Origin: an uncultured Bacteroides sp.
GTDB taxonomy: Bacteria > Bacteroidota > Bacteroidia > Bacteroidales > Bacteroidaceae
DNA: 58,089 nt
Direction of reading: 5' to 3'
NCBI GenBank assembly: GCA_949289345.1
Contig: CASENS010000015.1
Coordinates: forward strand, 1 to 58,089
Shown: positions 1 to 9,587 of the stretch, piece by piece
Layout: every line of letters starts with the position of its first letter
How positions within the stretch are numbered: position 1 is the first letter of the stretch
Translations under genes and position numbers: made by a program
The notes under the pieces: generated by a model
What the model was told of the DNA's origin: nothing
Seen by the model: the letters and a program-made list of their open reading frames with translations, nothing else
Database searches by the model: none

Positions 1-131
1 AAATACGAAAGAGTTGTTTGAATCTATGAGGTAAACCGCAGCAAGTCAGAGCGTTCTGAATGTCGCTAAATCGTTACCTAAAATCTCACACTCTTCAATT
101 CTATTCTGTGTATCAATCAGATACAGCTTTT
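1..131. other. Foreign flank, possible end of an inserted element
   Basis: This stretch does not continue the sulfatase that runs into it on the minus strand. On the plus strand, bases 2-34 read as a short open tail ending NTKELFESMR then a stop, followed by about 95 bases without coding signal up to the sulfatase break. That is the layout of the 3' end of a transposase gene plus the terminal non-coding part of an insertion sequence. The window starts here, so no second end, terminal repeat or target duplication can be seen. The insertion-sequence idea is inference. Confidence 0.3.
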
Positions 132-1043
132 TTAATTATCCGAAGCAAAAATAATCAAGGTATTCTTACGCAAATCCAGCCGTTCCAGTTCATCCAGCAA
201 CCGGCCTATAGCGGCATCCATATGCGTTATCAACGAGGCATAGCGTTTCGTATCCGGCGTCCAAGTTTCTTGTCCGTCATACCAGGCTGTCTGATCAATG
301 TTATAAGGCTCATGAGGAGCATCATACGCCAGATAGAGGAAAAACGGATTGTGCCGGTTGCGACGGATAAAAGCAATCGCATCATTCGTACTTAAATCGT
401 TGTTATGGATGCCATGTCTCCCATCCGCATTTTCCGGTATATTAATCAAAGTATCTCCGTGAAAACGGTAATACGGATAATAATAAGGAGAATTGCTATG
501 AACGGTAGAAATGGTCCAACCATAAAACTCATCAAAACCCCGATGATTGGGCGACGCCCCCTTGTCATATCCGTCCAAGTGCCATTTGTTCACCAAACAC
601 GTCCGGTAACCAGCGGCACTCAATACCGTAGCTATAGTCGTATCTTGCGGCAAAAGGTTGGCACGACGAACAATGGTAGAGTCACCATTAGGATTGACCT
701 TAATACCGGCAATGCCTCCCGCCGTGCACATGTTGTCACGAATGCGGGTATTGCCGGTGTTGCGCCCTGTCATCAATGCACAGCGGGATGGCGAACTGAT
801 ACCACTGCCTGCATAGCATTGGTTGAAACGTGTGCCTGTCTCCGCCAGCCGGTCAATATTAGGAGTCTGCACGTACTCGTTGCCATAACAGGACAAGTCA
901 CCGTAACCCATATCATCGGCTAGAATAAAAATAATGTTCGGCCTCTCGGTGTCTGTCCGAGCCTTTTTCTCACCCGTACAGCTTACTTGCGGTATGAGTA
1001 TGCCGGCAACACAAAGGCTGCCGGCAAAAAGTGAATGTTTCAT
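132..1043 (-). pseudogene. Truncated sulfatase, serine type
   Basis: N-terminal two thirds of an exported sulfatase, which would remove sulfate esters from host or dietary glycans. A signal peptide covers about residues 1-22, with Cys22 a possible but weak lipobox. The metal-binding LADDMGYGD stretch is at residues 41-49. The sulfatase signature reads S83-S-P-S-R87, so the catalytic formylglycine would come from a serine and need an anSME-type maturase. The family usually runs 450-550 residues; this one ends at 303, exactly at the conserved FASDN(G) motif, with TAA directly after Asn. No homologous continuation is visible in the remaining bases. It lies 21 bp behind SusD and was probably the third gene of that operon. 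Probably inactive unless the fragment is stable. Confidence 0.75.
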
Positions 1044-1064
1044 CGTCTAACGAATGCTATTTAG

Positions 1065-2693
1065 TTAATACAACTCATTTTGAGTCCAATTGCTCGAAAG
1101 CTGAATCTGGTCATACGGAATGCCGAACAGGATATCAGCAGAAGAGTTGCTCCACTTCCATGTGGCGGACGTACCCGAAGTGTCCGAACTGTTACTTACA
1201 GTCATACCGTTATTACTGGCTTGCAGGTTGGGGTTTAATCCCGGCGTACGATGAGCGAAGTGCGCTTCCATGATGGGAGTTATCCTATCTCTACGTACCA
1301 AGTCATACCATCTATGACCTTCAAAGCACAGTTCCAACAAACGCTCGTCTTCGATAGCCAGATCCATATCGTCCTTGGTCGTAGCCGTTGTATTGGCTAC
1401 TCCCGCACGCGACCTTACTTGATTCAAATAGATAGCCGCTTGGGATGTATTACCATTGTTATTTAAACATTCGGCATACATCAACAATACATCCGCATAA
1501 CGGTAGATGATGTTGTCATTACCGGATACGCAAGTGGTCAATCCTTCATTCTGGAAGTCAAAGTACTTTAATGTAGTAGGAATATACGTGTAACCATCAG
1601 CAGACACCTGTACTTCATCGCTGGCATTCGATACGAAGTCTCCGCTCAGGATACCGCTGTAAGTCAACTTTTGGAAACGTTGGTCATTGGGATTTTCTTT
1701 GAGTTTGTTATAGAGTTCCCACGTCATCAGCATGACGCTTGTACCTTGCGAAACCGTAATGGTCGATTCCGTACCATCCGAATAAATATAAGCCGGTTGA
1801 TCGGAAGGTTTCGTATTCAAGATGCACCGTCCCATCAGTTCATTATCAACCACTGTAGCGCCATTGTTGAACTGTGCGGCAAATATAATCTCTTTTCCCA
1901 TCGGATTGTCCGAGGCATAAATTTGAAGAACATCTTCTTCCAAACCCAACTCATCACTGTGTTGGTTGGCATAATTAATGACGTTCTCTAAAGATGCTTG
2001 CGCAGATGTGAAATTCTGTAAGGTCATAAATACATCCGCCTGCATGGTATAGGCCGCGATTTTAGTAGCCCGGCCTTGCATGTTATCGGCCGTATAGCTG
2101 TAAGGCAAGTTATTGATGGCTGTTTCCAAGTCGGCTTCTATCAGACTGTACACATCCTCTACACTGCTACGGTCGTAGCTGTAAAGGGAAGTATAGTCGT
2201 TGATTGGCGTGGTCGAGATAGGCACAGGGCCAAACAATCTGACCAACGTAAAATAAGCGTACGCACGCAGGAAACTTGCTTCACCCTCAAATTGGGTCCG
2301 ATTGGAATCAGAAGCATTGTCCAAATATTGCAGCACATTGTTGCAACGGTTGATGATGTTGAAGCAATATTCCCAAATGTCATTCGTAATGCCCAACGTA
2401 GCGTCCCATGTACATTCGTTGAGAGAGATATGGTTCATTGAGTTGTTGGTTTTCATGTCATACGCTTCGTCGGTGGCGATACTGTTCACAAAGATGGAAT
2501 TCAATGTCACGCCCTGCAAGTGATAATAACCATTGAGAAGCACATTTTGCAATTCCGTATCATTTTGCAGATAGGTTTCCATCTGCATGGAGTCTGTCGG
2601 ATAGCAATCGAAGAAGCTGTCGCTGCAAGACGGTAAAGCCAGTACAGAAGCTGACGCAACCGCAAAGGCCAATAGTTTATGTATTGTCTTCAT
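1065..2693 (-). CDS. SusD/RagB-family glycan-binding lipoprotein
   Basis: Surface lipoprotein that captures glycans and hands them to its SusC partner. Lipoprotein signal peptide with LALPSC around Cys23. The 542-residue length is typical. SusD N-terminal signatures are present (a RAYAYFTLVRLFG helix near residue 150), and the C-terminal RagB/SusD segment has LLMYAECLNN and a GHRWYDLVRR motif near residue 465. The gene starts 19 bp after the SusC gene and is clearly co-transcribed. The pairing with a sulfatase suggests a sulfated glycan, but the substrate cannot be read from sequence. Confidence 0.95.
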   Translation of the reverse strand: MKTIHKLLAFAVASASVLALPSCSDSFFDCYPTDSMQMETYLQNDTELQNVLLNGYYHLQGVTLNSIFVNSIATDEAYDMKTNNSMNHISLNECTWDATLGITNDIWEYCFNIINRCNNVLQYLDNASDSNRTQFEGEASFLRAYAYFTLVRLFGPVPISTTPINDYTSLYSYDRSSVEDVYSLIEADLETAINNLPYSYTADNMQGRATKIAAYTMQADVFMTLQNFTSAQASLENVINYANQHSDELGLEEDVLQIYASDNPMGKEIIFAAQFNNGATVVDNELMGRCILNTKPSDQPAYIYSDGTESTITVSQGTSVMLMTWELYNKLKENPNDQRFQKLTYSGILSGDFVSNASDEVQVSADGYTYIPTTLKYFDFQNEGLTTCVSGNDNIIYRYADVLLMYAECLNNNGNTSQAAIYLNQVRSRAGVANTTATTKDDMDLAIEDERLLELCFEGHRWYDLVRRDRITPIMEAHFAHRTPGLNPNLQASNNGMTVSNSSDTSGTSATWKWSNSSADILFGIPYDQIQLSSNWTQNELY

Positions 2694-2712
2694 ATCAATA
2701 TTTCAATTAGGA

Positions 2713-5700
2713 TTAGAAGTTAAAGTTCAGACCGAACGTAAAGGTTCGCGCAATGGGATAGCCACCGAAGTCAACGCCGTTGTTGGTAGCCGAATTGCCT
2801 TCATAGTTGGCTTCTACAGAATAGCCGGGATAGCGGTCGAATGTCCATAAGTTCTGAATATTGGCACTGACACGCAAGCCTTCGATACCGATAGCTTTAC
2901 AAATCTTCTTGGGGAATGTATAGCCCAAAGCCACATTGCGGATACGCAGGAAGTCTGCGTCATAAAGATAACGAGTAGAAGGACCGATGTTGCTTCCCAA
3001 GTTGTTGGTACCGGCCTTGTGTGACATACCATTGCCTGTATCCGTAGGTGATTTCCAACGGCCCAATCCGGATTCTTTCAATACATTATCGTCATATCGG
3101 TTCAAGGAGAAAGCGCGCGCAGCGGCATAAATGACATTACCGCCTACCTGACCGTCGATGTTGACATTCAAGTCAAAGTTCTTATAAGTGAACGTATTGT
3201 TCCATCCGAATGTAAAATCAGGCTGGTAGTTACCGACCAGCTGATAGTCGTTCACATCCACCGTACCGTCCTTGTTATAGTCTTCGAATATCAAGTCACC
3301 GATGTCTTGCGTACCATTCGTAGGATACTTGGCCAAGTCTTCGGCGGTATTGTACGTACCGATGACCTTCAACATATACATATCACCCATCGGACGACCT
3401 ACATAGTTGCGGATGACATTACCCCATTTAGTACCGGCACTGGCATTGGCAAGTTGCGTCTGATTATTGGCCAATGACAAAATCTTGTTCGCATTTTTGG
3501 ACCAACTCAAGGTTGTCTGCCATTGGAAAGGACCTTTCAAGGGATTGGCGGATACTTGTATTTCAATACCCTTATTTTCAATTTGTCCGGCATTCATATA
3601 GACACTGCCCGAAATACCGTTGAAGTTGGGGATGTTGGCGGGCATCACGATGTCACTCGTACGCTTGTAGAGGTCTACCACTACATTAAGCACATTGAAC
3701 AAGCCAAAGTCGAAGCCCAAATCCCATTGTTCATTCTTTTCCCAACCTAACTGTCTGTTAGAATAGCCACTGGGATAATAGGTAGGCAAAGCCGTTGTGC
3801 CGAAGATGACATTCTGATCGGAACTGATCGATGAAATCCAAGCATAGTCGTCGCCGATCTGGTCATTACCCGTCACACCATAGCTGGCACGGATTTTGGC
3901 GATGTTGAGCCAATCGATGTCTTGCATAAAATCTTCCTCCGTGATGTTCCATGCCACTGAGCCCGAATAGAACCAACCGGCACGTTTGTCGGGACCGAAC
4001 TTACTGGAACGGTCACGGCGTACTGAGCCTGAAAGCACATATTTATAATTATAATCATAAACCACACGGGCAAACATGGCATCGAACACATAGAGCGAAT
4101 TGGTGGAAGAACCATTCCATAAAGTGGCGCCATTGACGTTTGTAATGTTGGTGTTGTTGTAAGCAATCGGGTTATCAGCATCCGTACGGTCATCCTGCTG
4201 AACCTCGAAATCGCTGTTATATTCGAAATCATAACCGACAACAGCGTTCAAGTGATGCTTTTCACCGAACATAGCATCGTACGTAGCGGTTGTGGACCAA
4301 TAGGTATTGTAACCGAAACCGGAAAGGCGATAACCATCGACCGTGTTCATATAGGGAGTAGACTTATTACCCGTATAGGCACTACCCAGCAGATAGGCCG
4401 ACTGGTAATAATCCTGCTTGGCTTGGTTCGTGGTGAAGTTTACAGAAGTACGCAACGTCAGACCCTTCACCGGCTTTACTTCCAGATAAGCGTTAGCCAT
4501 GGAGCGGATAGACCATTGGTCGTTGCGGTTCTCCAGCAAGTTGGTCACCGGATTACGGATTTGGTTGTTCAAACCTAAATCAGCATAATGCTGTGCCACC
4601 TGGGTATAATCTCCATTAGGCTGGTAAACAGGCAAAATGGGAGGCATGGTCAACGCTTCAGCAATCACGCCCGTCACATCTTCCGTATTACCGCCAGTCG
4701 GTTGCTGTACACGGCGCTTGCTATAAGTCATGTTGAACGAAGCTCCCAACTTCACGATTTTGGACAGTTTGGCTTCAAAACCTCCTTTGATACCGGTTCT
4801 GCGATAGTAAGAGTTCAGCAAAATACCGTCTTCTTTCTGATAGTTGGCAGAGAAATTATACTTCAAGGTCTCGTTACCTCCCGTGACCGTCGCCGTACCT
4901 CTATAGTTCAGCGCTTTGCGGAAGATGGCATCCTGCCAGTTCGTGTTCACATAATTACCAGTCTCGCGCATTTCAAGCAATTGAGGGAAGTTCTGGATAG
5001 TACCGTTGTTGGTGCGCGCCTCAATAATCATATCCAAATAGTCATCGGCTTCAAGCACATCGACATAGTTTTGCGCCTCGCTCCATCCCACTTGGGTGTT
5101 GAAACTTACCTTCGGTTTACCGCTTTGGCCTTGTTTGGTAGTCACAATGATAACGCCATTACCGGCTTTTGAACCGTAGATGGCGGATGAAGCGGCATCT
5201 TTCAATATCTGAATATCGGCAATATCGGACGGATTGATGTTGTTGAAAAGTTCGGCATCGGTCGTAGGATAGCCGTCAATAACATACAAAGGATCGTTAC
5301 CACTATTAATAGAACCCGCGCCACGGATACGGATAGCTGGAGTGGCACCAGGTTCACCGCTGATTTGCTGAATGGTGATACCAGACGACATACCAACCAG
5401 ACTTTGAGATATGTTGGAAGTCGGCATTTCGGCAATAGACCCTCCTTCTACAGTCGAGATAGATGTGGAAACCGAACGTTTTTGAATGGCGCCATATCCT
5501 ACTACGACCACTTCGTCCAGTGTCTCACTATCTTCCTCCAATATGACGTTGAATTGAGTTTGCCCATTCAAGGGTATCTCCTGCGTGGTATAACCGATAA
5601 AGGAAATCACCAGCGTACCGCTGGCCGGAAGACGAAGAGTAAAGTTTCCGTCAATGTCCGTCACAGTGCCGTTCGTAGTATGGCCTTTTTCCACGATGGT

Positions 5701-5913
5701 GGCTCCTATGACCGGAAGCCCAGTCTGATCTTTTACAATACCTTTCACTTCTACGGTAGCCGCTTGCTGCGTTGTCTGTAGAGCCTCTACCGCTAAGGCT
5801 CTTGTTTCGGTCGAATTATCCGCCTCAGCCCATCCCGGACACGGAAAAAAAGAAGCAAGGCAGAAAGCCGAAACCAATACTTTAATCGTTTTCATGGCTT
5901 CATGTTTTTTCAT
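2713..5913 (-). CDS. SusC/RagA-family TonB-dependent outer membrane transporter
   Basis: Outer membrane importer of oligosaccharides, powered by TonB. After the signal peptide comes a CarboxypepD_reg-like domain (about residues 55-130). A DEVVVVGYG TonB-box-like motif follows at about 133-141, then the plug (about 145-260, with the PLYVIDG motif) and a 22-strand barrel ending in FGLNFNF, with a C-terminal aromatic as the Bam signal. The 1066-residue length is normal. An in-frame Met at residue 7 (MKTIKVLV, position 5895) gives a more conventional signal peptide and could be the true start. First gene of the SusC-SusD-sulfatase operon. No linked sensor, anti-sigma or HTCS regulator is visible, so regulation must act from elsewhere. 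Confidence 0.95.
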   Translation of the reverse strand: MKKHEAMKTIKVLVSAFCLASFFPCPGWAEADNSTETRALAVEALQTTQQAATVEVKGIVKDQTGLPVIGATIVEKGHTTNGTVTDIDGNFTLRLPASGTLVISFIGYTTQEIPLNGQTQFNVILEEDSETLDEVVVVGYGAIQKRSVSTSISTVEGGSIAEMPTSNISQSLVGMSSGITIQQISGEPGATPAIRIRGAGSINSGNDPLYVIDGYPTTDAELFNNINPSDIADIQILKDAASSAIYGSKAGNGVIIVTTKQGQSGKPKVSFNTQVGWSEAQNYVDVLEADDYLDMIIEARTNNGTIQNFPQLLEMRETGNYVNTNWQDAIFRKALNYRGTATVTGGNETLKYNFSANYQKEDGILLNSYYRRTGIKGGFEAKLSKIVKLGASFNMTYSKRRVQQPTGGNTEDVTGVIAEALTMPPILPVYQPNGDYTQVAQHYADLGLNNQIRNPVTNLLENRNDQWSIRSMANAYLEVKPVKGLTLRTSVNFTTNQAKQDYYQSAYLLGSAYTGNKSTPYMNTVDGYRLSGFGYNTYWSTTATYDAMFGEKHHLNAVVGYDFEYNSDFEVQQDDRTDADNPIAYNNTNITNVNGATLWNGSSTNSLYVFDAMFARVVYDYNYKYVLSGSVRRDRSSKFGPDKRAGWFYSGSVAWNITEEDFMQDIDWLNIAKIRASYGVTGNDQIGDDYAWISSISSDQNVIFGTTALPTYYPSGYSNRQLGWEKNEQWDLGFDFGLFNVLNVVVDLYKRTSDIVMPANIPNFNGISGSVYMNAGQIENKGIEIQVSANPLKGPFQWQTTLSWSKNANKILSLANNQTQLANASAGTKWGNVIRNYVGRPMGDMYMLKVIGTYNTAEDLAKYPTNGTQDIGDLIFEDYNKDGTVDVNDYQLVGNYQPDFTFGWNNTFTYKNFDLNVNIDGQVGGNVIYAAARAFSLNRYDDNVLKESGLGRWKSPTDTGNGMSHKAGTNNLGSNIGPSTRYLYDADFLRIRNVALGYTFPKKICKAIGIEGLRVSANIQNLWTFDRYPGYSVEANYEGNSATNNGVDFGGYPIARTFTFGLNFNF

Positions 5914-5928
5914 TTAAAATAGATAAAG

Positions 5929-5940
5929 GAAACTAGTTTC
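5929..5940. promoter_or_regulatory. 12-bp perfect palindrome before susC
   Basis: GAAACTAGTTTC is a perfect 12-bp palindrome 15 bp upstream of the longer susC start. Its position in the leader makes it a candidate operator or RNA hairpin controlling the SusC operon. This is inference; short palindromes occur by chance. Confidence 0.25.
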
Positions 5941-6283
5941 GGCGTCTATTTTAAGAATAATTTTCGATTTATCCTAATGTCAGACTTCCATTTTTGAAAA
6001 GAAAAAGCAAAACGGGAAGTTCCACAATCAAAATAAATAGTCGTTTAGGGGGAAAACAGATAACTTAGTCTTCATTAAGACTTTATACCCCCAAATGATG
6101 TTCCTCAATCTTTTTCCAATAAGCCACTACTTTTGCGATAAGCCTCTGTATGTGTTTTTAAAACGAACAGGACGGGTTATACACAATATACCTATATAAT
6201 ATAGTGTAACTCCATTGCGGATTACCCTAATCTGAATGCAGTATTTAAGGTTCATCCAATAAACGCATAAGCAATAAACGGGA

Positions 6284-6412
6284 ATTTAAAGCCCCTCCCC
6301 ATCCCTCCCCCGAAGGGAGGGAGCTCAGAGCATTCAGCTTATTTATCAATGGATTCGAGCGGGGCACCTCCCCTTCGGGGGGGGGAAGAGGGAGGGGGCT
6401 GCTAAATTACCA
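6284..6412. repeat. GC-rich imperfect inverted repeat
   Basis: Two G/C-run arms face each other. The left arm begins AATTTAAAGCCCCTCCCC and the right arm ends GGAGGGGGCTGCTAAATT, with CCCTTCGGGG-like turns inside each. The ends match as an inverted repeat, giving a long hairpin of about 130 bp. It lies in the 605-bp gene-free stretch 5914-6518 that separates the SusC operon from the next minus-strand gene. That stretch otherwise holds an AT-rich susC leader and a terminator hairpin near 6449. It resembles the palindromic intergenic repeats common in Bacteroides. Confidence 0.6.
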
Positions 6413-6448
6413 TTTGCCTACACATTCTCCGGAAGAGCCCCAAAGAAG

Positions 6449-6480
6449 TGGGTCGGAACATCCTCTGATATTCCGACCCA
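6449..6480 (-). terminator. Terminator hairpin for the 6519 gene
   Basis: The arms TGGGTCGGAA and TTCCGACCCA are perfect 10-bp complements around a 12-base loop, 39 bases past the stop of the barrel gene. The downstream side on the minus strand is CTTCTTTG, a weak T tract. Confidence 0.65.
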
Positions 6481-6518
6481 CCGACACGAAATGATAAATA
6501 AAATCCCACTTATCTTTT

Positions 6519-7268
6519 TTAGAACTTAAAACCGACTTTGAGTGTAGGCGCAGCCAGTATGCCGAAGTTGTGACTATCAGCATCCAAGTTGCTCAATCCT
6601 TCCTGCGGTTTAATCAGCGTACAATTATAGGTATAGGCGAACGGATCGACCTGCACACCGATAAAGAACGCATTCGTGAAAAAATAGTCTACACCAGCCG
6701 TAAGGGCACCACGAATGTTGTACGCTTCGCCCACCGACTTGCCCATATATTCCTCATTGTCCGTCTGAGACAAATTGCGTCCGTAAGCGTAACCCACACG
6801 TATACCAATGTAAGGCATCAAGCCTTCAGTTCCGGTCTTAAAGTAGCGGTCCACACCCGTATATACATTAAACTGTAAATAGTTCTGGTCAGCTACCGCA
6901 CCATAATTAGGAATAGAACCGTCTCCCACCTCGTCTGTTAGCGGGTCGAATGTACCGGGTACAGCGCTATAACCGGGGTGTTTGGAGATGTTCATGCCGC
7001 CTCCCAAGTTGAGTTTCCACAAGTCGTGGAAGAACCAGCCGCCTTCTATCCCGACAGAGAGAGCCTTGTCGTTCCAGTTGGTAGAAGTCGCCGTAACGGA
7101 ATAATCCATCAAGTTACCAGCGGCCGCGTTCTTCATCACGCTACTGTTGTAGCTCACGGTAGCCGCCAACGTGAAGTCGCCTTTTTGAGGTTCCTTCTGC
7201 TGGGCTTGCGCCACCGTAATGCACATCATGGGCATAACGGCGTACAGTAAAAGTTTTGATATTTTCAT
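6519..7268 (-). CDS. Outer membrane beta-barrel protein
   Basis: Exported 249-residue protein with a signal peptide (cleavage near AQAQQ, about residue 22). Alternating hydrophobic strands with Gly/Tyr/Phe and a terminal GFKF are typical of small outer membrane barrels of the OmpA/OprF-like or OmpW-like fold. Repeated phrases such as GVDRYFK, YIGIRVGYAYGRN and GVDYFFTNAFFIGVQ are strand signatures. It follows the coiled-coil lipoprotein gene by 34 bp on the same strand, with a terminator behind it, so the two form a transcription unit. Specific function unknown; it may provide the membrane partner of the lipoprotein rod. Confidence 0.8.
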   Translation of the reverse strand: MKISKLLLYAVMPMMCITVAQAQQKEPQKGDFTLAATVSYNSSVMKNAAAGNLMDYSVTATSTNWNDKALSVGIEGGWFFHDLWKLNLGGGMNISKHPGYSAVPGTFDPLTDEVGDGSIPNYGAVADQNYLQFNVYTGVDRYFKTGTEGLMPYIGIRVGYAYGRNLSQTDNEEYMGKSVGEAYNIRGALTAGVDYFFTNAFFIGVQVDPFAYTYNCTLIKPQEGLSNLDADSHNFGILAAPTLKVGFKF

Positions 7269-7302
7269 TTTACTTTGTTTTTTGCCGTTAATAAATAGGG
7301 AG

Positions 7303-9381
7303 TTATTCAGCTGCAGCGCCAGCCTGTTCTGCCAAACGGGCCTTCAAAGCCTCTACATACAGAGTCTGAGCCGCAATTTCCTCTTCCAGACCCGCTATTT
7401 GAACTTTGAGCTGCTCAATCATGGCTTCCTGGTTCAATACGCCCTGGTTCTGCTCCAAGTTAGCGAGTTCTTGGTTCAAGTTGAAGATTTCCTGCTCCAA
7501 GTCAGCGATTTCCTGTGCCGGATCCATCACACTGCCACTATAAAGCAAGTTGGTAATTACATCCATACTGTAAACAACCTCCTGATAATTTAGTAGAGCC
7601 TCATTCCTCTTGCCATAAGCCTCAACATAAGCCGTCACGATTTCATTTTCGCCCAAAGCTTTCAGTTCCGCAGCGTAAGTTTCGTCTTCCAAGGCGGTTA
7701 CCATCGTATTCCATGCAGCCTGGCGTTCATCCCAGCCAGCCAACGTTTCCTGGGCGTTCGCAATCGTCACATTCCAAGATTCCACCTCACGCTCCGCATC
7801 ATTAGCCGCAATCTGAGCACTTTCCAGTTCGTTCTTGGCGTTCCAATATTTGCTATCGGCTTCATAATACTCGTTTTGCTTTTCAACATAAGCCTCGTCG
7901 GCATCATAAAAAGCCTCCCAAGCGTCATTGGCAGCTTCATTGGCCTTGTCCAGCGCTTCTTCGGCAGCCGTTATCGCAGCCTCATCTCCGCCACTCACAG
8001 CTTCATTATACGCATTCTGAGCAGCCTCCAACGCTTTCTGTGCAGCTTCGCTATCAGCTCTTGCGGCATCGCGCACTGCCCCGGCTTCATCCATTGCATC
8101 CGAAGCTTCCTTCAAAGCCGCTTCGGTCTTCGGATAGGCTTCCTGGGCTTCCGCCAAAGCCTCTTGAGCTTCCGCTAAGACAGCCTCAGCCTGTTCTTTA
8201 TACAGATAATAACCGGTAGCCAACTTGGAGTCGGACGCGGGAGAACCGATTATATCCTCCCAATCGCTCTTCTCCATGGAATAATATTGATCCAGCATCA
8301 CTTTTGTCGCGTTGTTTCTCAATCCGTACATTGGAACTTCCAGGCTTATCCGGTTCTCATTATCCTCGACAATAGTCAGATATTCCAACTTTACGGGAGC
8401 AACATAGCGAATATTCCAACTTCCGTTTCCGTAGAAGTTTATATATACACTTGGAACGATGTAATAGCCTGTACCAGTAGATTCGTCGTAATTCCATTGG
8501 CAATCGCTCCAATCCAAATACCCTTCATTAATAGACGCCTGAAGATTCGGATCATTATCTGGGACCCAGTAATACCCTATTTCCAGCGCATTGAATTTCC
8601 GGATAGCGTCTACAGTCTTAACGGTAGTTTCTTCAGCGTAATATTCACCCGCATTCGCTAGGTACATCTCAATCAGGTCATCATAAGCCTCACCGGCTGT
8701 ATCCCATGCTTTTTCAGCTTCGTCCCGCTTGGCAAATGCCGTGTATTCCTCTTGCTGCAAAGCTGCCAACTCGGCTTCCAGTTCAGCCTTGTCGATACCA
8801 CCGTAGTTCTTCCAAGCCTCTATCTGGCTGTTTGCGCTTGCGATGTCCGACTGTATCCGGGCAGTCTCGTTGGCGACATATTCGTTGGCAGAAAGCAATC
8901 CGGCCTGTGCCTGAGCCAGCTGATAATTGTAATCGCTCTTCTGAACATTCATGTTCGTCAGTTCGTTCACGGCGTTCTTGTATTCCATGAACAAGCCTCT
9001 CAACTGTTCATCGGCCTCGTCCAGTATCTGTTGTTCGTACTGAGCGGCAGCCAGGCGGGCAGCCCACATGTCAGCTTCAGCCTGCGCCTTGATGGCCTCC
9101 AGCTGAGCTTCATAGATTGCTTTAGCCTGTGCCATTTCCTGCGCGGTCTGTTCAGCCAACGCATTCTGGTAAGCGGCCAAAGCATTCTGATAAGCCGCTT
9201 CGGCTTCAGCGGTAATCTTTTCCGCTTCGGCTTGCGCGTTGTAATAGTTGGCAAGTGCCGCCAACTGTTGCGCCTTCGCGTCACGAAGGGCGGTTACGGA
9301 TGCGGACTCATTGTCATCCACGCAGGCACCCAGTGCCAATGCGCCAGCGACCACCGCTACAATCATAAATTTCTTTTTCAT
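7303..9381 (-). CDS. Ala/Glu-rich coiled-coil lipoprotein with central globular domain
   Basis: A lipoprotein with a textbook lipobox (LALGAC, Cys20) and 692 residues. Residues about 30-245 and 390-690 are long Ala/Glu/Gln-rich heptad-like helices (AEAEAAYQNAL, AEAQEALAEAQEA, ELEQEIFNLNQEL). Between them, about 247-388, lies a compact aromatic-rich segment (YYWVPDND, WNIRYVAPVKLEYL) with no heptads. Two coiled-coil arms flanking a globular tip suggest an antiparallel rod held to a membrane by its lipid. I do not recognise a named family. It probably acts with the downstream barrel protein, perhaps as an envelope spacer or efflux/adhesion accessory; this is inference. Confidence 0.85.
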   Translation of the reverse strand: MKKKFMIVAVVAGALALGACVDDNESASVTALRDAKAQQLAALANYYNAQAEAEKITAEAEAAYQNALAAYQNALAEQTAQEMAQAKAIYEAQLEAIKAQAEADMWAARLAAAQYEQQILDEADEQLRGLFMEYKNAVNELTNMNVQKSDYNYQLAQAQAGLLSANEYVANETARIQSDIASANSQIEAWKNYGGIDKAELEAELAALQQEEYTAFAKRDEAEKAWDTAGEAYDDLIEMYLANAGEYYAEETTVKTVDAIRKFNALEIGYYWVPDNDPNLQASINEGYLDWSDCQWNYDESTGTGYYIVPSVYINFYGNGSWNIRYVAPVKLEYLTIVEDNENRISLEVPMYGLRNNATKVMLDQYYSMEKSDWEDIIGSPASDSKLATGYYLYKEQAEAVLAEAQEALAEAQEAYPKTEAALKEASDAMDEAGAVRDAARADSEAAQKALEAAQNAYNEAVSGGDEAAITAAEEALDKANEAANDAWEAFYDADEAYVEKQNEYYEADSKYWNAKNELESAQIAANDAEREVESWNVTIANAQETLAGWDERQAAWNTMVTALEDETYAAELKALGENEIVTAYVEAYGKRNEALLNYQEVVYSMDVITNLLYSGSVMDPAQEIADLEQEIFNLNQELANLEQNQGVLNQEAMIEQLKVQIAGLEEEIAAQTLYVEALKARLAEQAGAAAE

Positions 9382-9559
9382 AATTGTACTTTGTTTTTTA
9401 AGTTAGTAATTAATTAATCCATCCATATATTTATATATAAGATTTCATCTGGCTTTATATTCATCTCACCTGTTTCATAAAATAAACGGAAGCGTTCTTA
9501 AATATAAATCATACGTGCATACACTATCCAATTTCACTTCACAGGATTTAACTTTGTCA

Positions 9560-9587
9560 CAAATATAGATGGTTTAAAGTTAACAAA
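9560..9587 (-). promoter_or_regulatory. Primary-sigma promoter for the coiled-coil lipoprotein operon
   Basis: On the minus strand TATATTTG (9560-9567) matches the Bacteroides -7 box TAnnTTTG. A TTTG (9584-9587) lies 16 bp upstream as a somewhat close -33 element. The leader would be about 170 bases. The rest of the 594-bp stretch 9382-9975 is AT-rich and holds no gene I can support. Confidence 0.5.

Noticed and set aside
1-34. Calling a specific insertion sequence family at the left edge
   Set aside because: Only ten codons and no terminal repeat are visible, so no family can be named.
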